Source: Clostridia bacterium (GTDB lineage: Bacteria > Bacillota > Clostridia > TANB77 > CAG-465). Taken from it: a stretch of DNA of 47,856 nt. The stretch is taken from NCBI GenBank assembly GCA_900772475.1, contig CAAHEI010000093.1:1-47856 (forward strand). The letters run 5' to 3'. The translations under genes and the position numbers were made by a program. Below the pieces are notes generated by a model. The model saw only the letters and a program-made list of their open reading frames with translations, did no database searches and had not been told where the DNA came from. Shown here piece after piece: positions 40,373 through 47,856 of this stretch (within the stretch, counting starts at the first letter, position 1; each line of letters opens with the position of its first letter).

Positions 40373-43300
40373 ATGGAAAAGAAAATATGCATAAATAACA
40401 AAAAAGAACTTTATTCATATGTGGGTGGAACTGTTTTAGTTGCCTTAATGATAGTTGTTATGCTGTTTGGCATTAATGTAGTAAAATTGCAAAGTAAAGA
40501 TGATAAACTAAGTAGTAAAATGGCACAAAAATATGATCTTGTAAAAGAGAATGAAGATGCTACTCAAAGTTCAAATGTTAGGTTTGATGCTTATGTACTT
40601 AAGGATATAGACGGAGATGGAAAAGCAGAAAAGTTAAGAGGAACCTGTAAAAAAATAGGTGAGCAAGATACTTTGTATATGGAACTTAATGTTAATGGAC
40701 TTGGTACATTAAAAAATGCGAGTATATCAATAAATGGAAAAAACTTTTATTTATCTACGGCTCTAGTTGAAAGTGATGTTATATCAAAAAATTATATTTC
40801 ATCTAATACTAAAGACATAGAACTAAAAGAAATTACAGAGGGAACAAATGCTTTAATACAAGGTACAATAAAAAGTGGAGATTATAATTATACTAATGAT
40901 ATCCGAAAGGCAATACAAGATGGTAACATAAATAATTATTCTGTAAAAGATAATGAAATTACATTTACTGGTACTTATATTGATGAAAATGGAAATGAAC
41001 AAACTATAAGAAAATCAGTTAATTTAATTGTTGATTGGTATGGTGAGGTAGAGGCTTCAATTCAAAATAAATATCAAAATTATGAGTTAGATAGTACAAA
41101 TAATACGGTTGATTTTGAAATCGAAGTAAAAGAAATGAAACACCAATTAATGTTGTCAAAGTTACATGTTGAAGGTGTTATTCCACAACTGAATGGATAT
41201 AATCCAATAAATGTTGAAGTCCTAACTGGAAACGGTAAATATGATAGCTCTACAAGAAAATTTGTTGTAGAAAAATCAAACTCTTTAATTGATGATGGAA
41301 TAGTAAACCTTGAAATTTCAAATCATGACTATATAAAAGTCAGTGTTACATATCCAAAGGAGGCATTTTTAAATACTAATGAAACTAAAAAGCTAATGCT
41401 TGAAATACCAGTTGAGGCATATTATGAGGGATATAACAATTTAAAAGTTACAGGAGAAAGTGTAACTAAGAGCAATGTTGATAAGAAAAGCATTATTGTT
41501 ACATATTCAGAGAACAATATTCCAAATGGACATTATATATGTAGTTCAAATATAAAAGGTTTGCTTAGTAAACGTAATGCAATAAATGCATATACTGATA
41601 AGCAAAATGTAATAAATGATACATATGAAGTTATATGGCAAACGGTACGTATTAAAAATACAAATTCTGGACATTTGGAATTTGAACAAACTCAAAGAGA
41701 TTCAATTGGCATATTTTTCCCAAATTGTATACGAAATAAAGAGATTTATTTTGCCGGTGATATTGAAAATTTATTAGGTAAAGACGGAAAAATAAAAATA
41801 TATAATGCAGATACAAACGAATTAATAAAAGAATTAAATATTGAAGAAGCTAAAAATAAATATACGTATCCAGACGATATAAAAAGAATAAAAGTTATTA
41901 CTAGTGATGTCGTTGAGGGAAAAGAAAATTATGGAACTATTCAAATTCATAATGTAAAAGAAATAAATTATCTTGAACTAACAAATGAAATTTCAATAGA
42001 AAACTTGTTAAAGCAAGAAAAAGTATATAGTTATGGTAAAGCTACAGCAGATAATCAGGTAAATTTTGTTGATTATGCTGATTATAAATCTCCAATTTCT
42101 AACGTTTTACTTGAAACATCGAAAACAGATTTTTCAAGTCAAGTTATAACTAATACTGATATAAAAATAAAGGCTCAAAATGATTTAGAAAAAAGTTGGG
42201 TTAATGGTACATTTTTAATTAAATTTCCAAGTAAGGTTACAAATGTAAATATAAATAGTATTAGAACTAGTAATTCAAATGTTATTATTTCACAAAGTGA
42301 AAAATATGAAAAAGATGGAAATGTTTTCATTAAAATTGTAACTTCTAATAATGAACCATTAAATTTTGACATAGATATGAATACAAATATTGAGTGCGAT
42401 CCAATGACAATAACTACATCTGAAAACATTGAAATATATGCATATAACCCAAATAATGATATATATGATATAAATATCAGAAAAAAAGACATATATGATA
42501 TAAATAATAATAACAGTACTTCAGATTTTGTTGGATACGGAGAAAAGACAATAAATATAATTGCTCCAAATAGTTTGCTTACTAATGAACAAATACTTGA
42601 TGAAAATGGCAAAGTAGTTGCAAGACCATCTGGAAAACTTGAAATTGATAAAGATAGCTTAACTAAAAGACATACTGTAAAGGTTAAACTTTTAAATAAT
42701 TATTCAGGGGATGGAATAAAAAATACATTTATTGTTGGAAAAATACCTACTAAAAATAATACATATATAATCAACGGAAAAGAAGTTGGGTCAGATTTTA
42801 ATACGTATATGACAAATAGTGGTATAAAAGTTCCTGAAGAAATAAAAGATAAAGTTAAAATATATTATTCACAAAAAGATGATGTAACAAAGGATATAAA
42901 CGATAGCAATAATGAATGGGTAGAATCACCATCAGACTTTTCTAAAATAAAATCATATATAATTGATTTAAGTGCATTAACACTTAAAACAGGAGATACA
43001 TTATCTTTCTACTATGATTTTGAAATTTCTGGAGATGCACAATATAATCAAATATCATATTCAACACATGCTGTATATTTTGATCTTTTGACATCTGAAG
43101 GGAAATTAGCACAGCAAATTGAAACTACAAGAGTAGGTGTACTTATTGCTAAAAGACTAAATTTGGATTTGATAAAATATGAAGAATTTTCAAATGAAAA
43201 AGTGAAAGATTCAGTGTATAGTATTAAAGATGGAGAAAACGAGGTTACCAAAACTACTGACGTAAATGGCAAGATTAGATTTGATAATATATTTTTAGAG

Positions 43301-46300
43301 AAAGAGTATACTTTAGTTGAAAAGCAAGAAAACATAAATTACGAAAAGGATCCTCAGGTAATAAGATTTAATACCTATTTAGAAAATAATGAACTTAAAA
43401 TAAAAGTGTTAGAGGGAAGTATAAGAGGACTATCTAGTGCACTAGAAGATGAAAAGTATGTAGGAGAAATTGATTTAGATACAAAAGCAAAATACATACT
43501 AGATATTAATAAGTTCGAATATGCTACTGAAAAAAAGCTTTCAAATGTTAAATTTGATATTATTTCTTCAGATGAAAAAATGACTGTTGTAACAAATGTA
43601 GAAGGTAATATAAGAGTACCTAGATTATATCAAGATAAGATGTATACTTTAAGAGAAACGTATGCAGAAGGATATGAAGATTTAGTCGAAGATATTAACT
43701 TTAAAGTTACATCAGAAAATGGTGTATATAAATTACAAACTTTATCTGGAGTTATAAAGCAGGATAGTAATGTTGTAAAGAAAGAGGGAAGTAGACCTAC
43801 ACTTACATTAAATATAGAAAACAAAAAGGTAAATTCTTATACTTTTGAACTATCAAAAGTTGATAAAAATACTGAAAAGTCAATACCCAATACAGTATTT
43901 AGTATACAAGGTAGATGGATACAAGATGGCACAACATATACAACTAATAAAAATGGAAAAATACGTTTAAATTTGTATGAGGGCGTTGAATATACTTTAA
44001 AAGAAGAAAAAGCTGCTAGTGGATATGTTTTAAACAACGATGAAATAAAATTTGTAGCCAATAAAGAAGATGGAAAATGGAAATTAAAAACGATAAAAGG
44101 AAACTTTAGAAATGATGCATTTATAGAAAATGATAAAGTTTCTGTTGAAATTGCAAATGAGAGTATATTCACAATCGTGAAAAAAGATGAAGAAACAGGT
44201 AAACTTTTAAAGGGTGTTAAATTTGCTATAAACGAAGTTACTAAAAATGAAGACGGAACAGAAACGCTAAATGTTGCCAAAGATGTTAATGATAGAGAAG
44301 TAGGAAAAAAAGAAATCATAAATGGTGTTGAGTACCAAATTCTTGAAACTGACAAAAATGGAACAATTGGCGAACAATTAAAAACAGGATTATATAGAGT
44401 TATAGAAGTTCAGGCTCTAGATGGATATGATATCTCTGACAGGGAAAAATATACATATTATTTTGGTATTGGAGAATCATCTGAAGGAAAGAGCAGTATG
44501 TCACTTGAATGGGAAAGCAGTGATATAAAAGAAAACTATATCTCTAAAACAAGCGATGGAGGATATGTAGGAGTTCATTATGGAACTATTACAAAATATA
44601 ACAAAGACTTTGATGTTGTGTGGCAAAATAGTTCATTAAATTTGGCATATGATGGTTATACTAATGGCCTAAAAAAGGTTGTCCAAACATATGATGGAGG
44701 ATATCTTGCTTTATCTCCTGCTTATTTAGTAAAATATACAAGCAGTGGAAGTATTGAATGGAAACAAAAAATAAATTCAACTAACTATAATACAAAATAT
44801 GGGGATTTTACTATTTCAAATGATGGAAATATTTTATTGGTAACATATGCATCAGTTGATAACAGTGATGATAAAAATTCAGCAGATTATGCTTATGGAA
44901 ACCATTCTGCGTTTGTAAATGTACAAAAATTAAGCATGGATGGTACAGAAATATGGAAGAAAAATCTATATAGTGGTTATTATGACACACACAATGATGA
45001 TATGGTTGTAAGAGTTTATGAAGATAGTCAAAATTGTAGCTTGGTATATATATCATATAGGCAACAAGATGCTCAAATGCTATATAAGTTAGATAATGAT
45101 GGCAAAGAAATTTTTGGTAGAATTTTTAATGCTGGATCAAGAGGAGTAAGTTTTGATGCTTTATTAAGAGATGTTGTTGAAGTTGAAGATGGGTACGTAT
45201 TTGTTGGAAGTGTCTGTGACTCTGCAGCATATGGTGCTTATGGTGGAGAAAGTAAATACGACTGGTCTGGTGCAATTATGAAAATTAATAGAGATGGAAG
45301 AGTAGATTGGATCAAAGATAATAGTGATGATACTAATTGCTTTATTGATATTAAGAAAACAAAAGAAGGAAATTATATTCTTTCAACACTAAGTAGCGTA
45401 TTAGTATATTCAAATGATTTTGAAAAAATATCAGAATATAAATATGGTACCCAAAATAAGAATATTCCAAACGATGTATATAATTGGCCAAACACTGAAG
45501 TATTAGATGATAACAAAATACTTGTTACTAGTGGTACGGATAGTTATAATAGTACTAGGCCAACATCAACATTAAATATTACTAAAGAAGCATCAAACTA
45601 TCCAGAAAGACAAGAGATTATTGTATATAATTCACTTAAAGAATATAATATTTCCACAGCTACAGATGGACATGGAAAAATATCTGGTATGGATACCTCT
45701 GTATTTGAAAAAGTAAAATATGGTAAAGACTCAACGAAGGATATAGTTGTTACACCTGATGAGGGATATTCAATATCTAAAATCATGGTAAATGGTGATG
45801 AAATTGAATTTACACCAAATGAAGATGGAACAGTTACCTTACCTAAATTTACAAATGTTACACAAAATAAAGATATCCTAGCTAAATTTGTAGAAAAGTC
45901 AAAGCTTGGAATAGTAGATGTAAAATATTATGTAAATAATACAACAGAAGAAATCTGTCCAACTCTTCAATTGCGTGGTGAAATTGGTACCTCATATATG
46001 ACAGAGATAAAAAATAGTATTAATGGATATTCTTTGGTTACAGATAAATTGCCACAGAATGCTTATGGAACTATATCAACTGATAGGACAGAAGTTATAT
46101 ATTACTATGAAAAGTTACCTGTAAAAATAACAACATATTTTTATGATATAGATACTAATAAAAAAATAGCTCAAGATAGAGTAGAGTATAAAAATGTTAA
46201 TGAGGAATATAATTCATTACCTCTTACTGTAACTTTAGATAAATACGTTTTAGCATCACATAGTGATAACATAAAAGGAATAATTACTGGAAATGAAGAG

Positions 46301-47203
46301 GGAAATGAAATTAATATATACTATTATTATAAAACTAAAGAATTCACTGTTAAGACTAAATGTGAAAATGAGGGTGGAACAATTACCGGAAACGGTGAAG
46401 AATATTTAGAGAAAGTTAAATATGGTATGAATTCAAGTAAAAAAATAATAGTAATTCCTGATAAAAATTACGAAATAGATACGATATCTATAAATGGAAA
46501 TAATGTTGAATTTACATCAAATGATAATGGAACTGTTGAACTTGGACAATTTGTTAATGTTACTGAAGATAAAGAAGTTTCTGTTAAATTTAAAAAATCA
46601 TCATCAAAACTTATAGTGAGTTATGTGGAAGAAAAAACAGGTAATAAACTTATTGAAGATCAAATAATAAACGGATTTGCAGGTGATGAATATATTGTAA
46701 ATTCTAAATCAATACCACATTATAAATTAATAGCTAGTATGACTGAAACAGTAAGTGGAAAACTTGAAAAAGGACAAATGAACATAATTTTTTACTATGA
46801 AAAGAACATTGGTAAAGTAGTTATAAAATATTTAGATATAAATACAAAAGAAGAAGTGAGTAAAACTGAAATTATTACAAAAGAAGAAGGGGAAAAATAT
46901 ACAACAAATAGTATAGAAATTGATGGTTATGAACTTGTAGTTGAACCAGAGAATAAAAATGGTTTGGTGACAGAGAAAGAAACAGAGGTTATATATTATT
47001 ATACCAAGGTTAAGGAACCAGATGAATCAATTGTTCCTAATGAACCTGAAGACCCAGAAACACCTGTAATTTCTAATGAAACAAATACTCCTTCAACTGG
47101 AGATTGTATATTTAGTGTTATTATTATTCTAATTTTATCAATAGGTGTTTTATATGCAATTACGCAAATAAAAAGGAAAAGAGGTGAGTCTTTTGAAAAA
47201 TAA
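40373..47203 (+). CDS. Giant cell-wall-anchored adhesin with Cna-B, propeller-like and MucBP repeats
   Basis: A 2276-residue surface protein. Residues about 14-36 are a signal anchor. A Ca-binding-like DIDGDGKAE lies at about 78. A long beta-rich adhesin region reaches residue 920. Four Cna-B/SpaA-like domains start near 929, 1040, 1156 and 1265 (typified by LSKVDKNTEKSIPNTVFSI and a TxxNGKIR loop). Residues about 1380-1745 hold propeller-like repeats (SDGGYVGVHYGTITKY, YDGGYLALSPAYLVKY). InlB-type repeats (near 1760 and 1990) and four MucBP-like repeats (each ending in a YYYxK-type strand) follow. The end is TPSTGD, a hydrophobic helix and KRKRGE, a sortase signal. The start is the ATG after GGGAGG. 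Ligand is unknown. Confidence 0.9.
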   Translation: MEKKICINNKKELYSYVGGTVLVALMIVVMLFGINVVKLQSKDDKLSSKMAQKYDLVKENEDATQSSNVRFDAYVLKDIDGDGKAEKLRGTCKKIGEQDTLYMELNVNGLGTLKNASISINGKNFYLSTALVESDVISKNYISSNTKDIELKEITEGTNALIQGTIKSGDYNYTNDIRKAIQDGNINNYSVKDNEITFTGTYIDENGNEQTIRKSVNLIVDWYGEVEASIQNKYQNYELDSTNNTVDFEIEVKEMKHQLMLSKLHVEGVIPQLNGYNPINVEVLTGNGKYDSSTRKFVVEKSNSLIDDGIVNLEISNHDYIKVSVTYPKEAFLNTNETKKLMLEIPVEAYYEGYNNLKVTGESVTKSNVDKKSIIVTYSENNIPNGHYICSSNIKGLLSKRNAINAYTDKQNVINDTYEVIWQTVRIKNTNSGHLEFEQTQRDSIGIFFPNCIRNKEIYFAGDIENLLGKDGKIKIYNADTNELIKELNIEEAKNKYTYPDDIKRIKVITSDVVEGKENYGTIQIHNVKEINYLELTNEISIENLLKQEKVYSYGKATADNQVNFVDYADYKSPISNVLLETSKTDFSSQVITNTDIKIKAQNDLEKSWVNGTFLIKFPSKVTNVNINSIRTSNSNVIISQSEKYEKDGNVFIKIVTSNNEPLNFDIDMNTNIECDPMTITTSENIEIYAYNPNNDIYDINIRKKDIYDINNNNSTSDFVGYGEKTINIIAPNSLLTNEQILDENGKVVARPSGKLEIDKDSLTKRHTVKVKLLNNYSGDGIKNTFIVGKIPTKNNTYIINGKEVGSDFNTYMTNSGIKVPEEIKDKVKIYYSQKDDVTKDINDSNNEWVESPSDFSKIKSYIIDLSALTLKTGDTLSFYYDFEISGDAQYNQISYSTHAVYFDLLTSEGKLAQQIETTRVGVLIAKRLNLDLIKYEEFSNEKVKDSVYSIKDGENEVTKTTDVNGKIRFDNIFLEKEYTLVEKQENINYEKDPQVIRFNTYLENNELKIKVLEGSIRGLSSALEDEKYVGEIDLDTKAKYILDINKFEYATEKKLSNVKFDIISSDEKMTVVTNVEGNIRVPRLYQDKMYTLRETYAEGYEDLVEDINFKVTSENGVYKLQTLSGVIKQDSNVVKKEGSRPTLTLNIENKKVNSYTFELSKVDKNTEKSIPNTVFSIQGRWIQDGTTYTTNKNGKIRLNLYEGVEYTLKEEKAASGYVLNNDEIKFVANKEDGKWKLKTIKGNFRNDAFIENDKVSVEIANESIFTIVKKDEETGKLLKGVKFAINEVTKNEDGTETLNVAKDVNDREVGKKEIINGVEYQILETDKNGTIGEQLKTGLYRVIEVQALDGYDISDREKYTYYFGIGESSEGKSSMSLEWESSDIKENYISKTSDGGYVGVHYGTITKYNKDFDVVWQNSSLNLAYDGYTNGLKKVVQTYDGGYLALSPAYLVKYTSSGSIEWKQKINSTNYNTKYGDFTISNDGNILLVTYASVDNSDDKNSADYAYGNHSAFVNVQKLSMDGTEIWKKNLYSGYYDTHNDDMVVRVYEDSQNCSLVYISYRQQDAQMLYKLDNDGKEIFGRIFNAGSRGVSFDALLRDVVEVEDGYVFVGSVCDSAAYGAYGGESKYDWSGAIMKINRDGRVDWIKDNSDDTNCFIDIKKTKEGNYILSTLSSVLVYSNDFEKISEYKYGTQNKNIPNDVYNWPNTEVLDDNKILVTSGTDSYNSTRPTSTLNITKEASNYPERQEIIVYNSLKEYNISTATDGHGKISGMDTSVFEKVKYGKDSTKDIVVTPDEGYSISKIMVNGDEIEFTPNEDGTVTLPKFTNVTQNKDILAKFVEKSKLGIVDVKYYVNNTTEEICPTLQLRGEIGTSYMTEIKNSINGYSLVTDKLPQNAYGTISTDRTEVIYYYEKLPVKITTYFYDIDTNKKIAQDRVEYKNVNEEYNSLPLTVTLDKYVLASHSDNIKGIITGNEEGNEINIYYYYKTKEFTVKTKCENEGGTITGNGEEYLEKVKYGMNSSKKIIVIPDKNYEIDTISINGNNVEFTSNDNGTVELGQFVNVTEDKEVSVKFKKSSSKLIVSYVEEKTGNKLIEDQIINGFAGDEYIVNSKSIPHYKLIASMTETVSGKLEKGQMNIIFYYEKNIGKVVIKYLDINTKEEVSKTEIITKEEGEKYTTNSIEIDGYELVVEPENKNGLVTEKETEVIYYYTKVKEPDESIVPNEPEDPETPVISNETNTPSTGDCIFSVIIILILSIGVLYAITQIKRKRGESFEK

Positions 47204-47856
47204 AGTAGCAATACGTAAAAGAATTATAGTTACTTTGCTATTATTGGTATTATTTGTAATACCAATAGTAGCAGTAAAAAGTAATGTAAATGCAGATACA
47301 TTTGGTGTTTTTAAGTATAGTGTATCAAATGATGGTAATATTGTAATAGTTGGACTAAGTGATACTTCGGTTACCACAATAGATATACCAAGTGAAATAG
47401 ATGGGAAACCAGTAACTATGATAGAAAAGGGTGCATTTCAATATTGTAAGAATATTAAAAAAGTAAATATTGCAGATTCTGTGGAAAAAATTGGCGACTA
47501 TGCATTTGTTGGATGCACAGGAATAACAGGAACATTGGCTATACCGAATTCTGTGAGAGAAATTGGTTACTATGGATTTTACGGATGTACAGGAATAACA
47601 GGAACTTTGGTTATACCTGATTCTGTGGAAACAATTGGCTACTCTGCATTTGAAGGATGCACAGGTGTTACGGAATTAAAAATTGGAAATTCTGTTAAAA
47701 GAATTAGCTCATCAACTTTTAAAGGATGTACTGGAATAACAGGAACATTGGTTATACCTGATTCTGTAGAAGAAATTGGCGAGAATGCATTTAAAGGATG
47801 CACAAGTATTACGGAATTAAAAATTGGAAATTCTGTTAAAAAAATTAACTCATCAA
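47193..47856 (+). CDS. BspA-type leucine-rich-repeat surface protein, start only
   Basis: A frame of at least 221 codons starts at TTG with GAGGTGA upstream, overlapping the adhesin's last four codons, and is still open at the window end. Residues 9-35 form a signal peptide ending near VKSNVNA. LRR_5-type repeats of about 22-24 residues follow, such as YAFVGCTGITGTLAIPNSV, with CTG(I/V)T and DSVExIG cores. This repeat class is found in surface proteins of gut and oral bacteria. Co-expression with the adhesin is likely. Some repeats are nearly identical at the DNA level. Anchoring and length cannot be judged. Confidence 0.85.
   Translation, partial: MKNKVAIRKRIIVTLLLLVLFVIPIVAVKSNVNADTFGVFKYSVSNDGNIVIVGLSDTSVTTIDIPSEIDGKPVTMIEKGAFQYCKNIKKVNIADSVEKIGDYAFVGCTGITGTLAIPNSVREIGYYGFYGCTGITGTLVIPDSVETIGYSAFEGCTGVTELKIGNSVKRISSSTFKGCTGITGTLVIPDSVEEIGENAFKGCTSITELKIGNSVKKINSS

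Noticed and set aside
42175..42612. Minus-strand 145-codon frame inside the adhesin
   Set aside because: Lies wholly within a clear large gene and has no start signal.

Overview
The window is a stretch of very AT-rich, endospore-forming Firmicutes DNA, most likely a member of the Clostridia. The support is indirect but consistent. There are sporulation and germination genes (cwlD, a CwlJ/SleB-type hydrolase, a GerQ-like protein, spmA and spmB). There is a clostridial-style mutS/mutL/miaA block. A repeat resembles type I-B CRISPR repeats of Clostridioides. Many promoters are plain TTGACA-17-TATAAT. No taxonomic marker pins the species.

Left part (1-7100): cwlD, the spore-cortex amidase gene, is split after codon 59 by a 6.1 kb element (414-6490) bounded by a 9-bp direct repeat. 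The element carries a radical SAM/SPASM peptide maturase, an overlapping gene for a small cysteine-rich precursor peptide, a transglutaminase-like protein on the opposite strand, a TnpW-like small protein, and two tandem large serine recombinases behind an attenuator-like leader. The rest of cwlD follows at once. This resembles the intervening elements that are excised from sporulation genes in other spore formers, here with a RiPP locus as cargo. The frame at the rebuilt junction is the main uncertainty.

Middle part (7100-23160): tadA lies beside tRNA-Arg(ACG), the expected substrate of its product. Next come a cortex hydrolase and GerQ-like pair, a small orphan CRISPR array, spmAB, an unrecognised gene, mutS, a zinc phospholipase-like gene, mutL, miaA, an HlyD-like adaptor, a wall-lytic protein and ksgA. 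An intergenic region holds a probable small RNA with its own promoter and terminator. A tRNA-Lys/Glu/Thr cluster follows on the minus strand.

Right part (23160-47856): a four-gene type IV secretion fragment (VirD4, a VirB2-like pilin, a VirB6-like protein and a PrgI-like protein) has no ATPase or relaxase. It is followed by housekeeping genes: a small export protein, a dnaD-like and a dnaI-like primosome pair, an MBL-fold hydrolase, a DnaJ-like gene, gyrA, rnpB, a CofE-like gene and a VanW gene. A second VirD4 gene, frameshifted at its Walker A motif, sits behind two unrecognised genes. The window ends with a 2276-residue surface adhesin bearing a sortase-like signal and the start of a BspA-type leucine-rich-repeat protein that runs off the end.

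No searches could be run. Family names rest on motifs and remembered family features.
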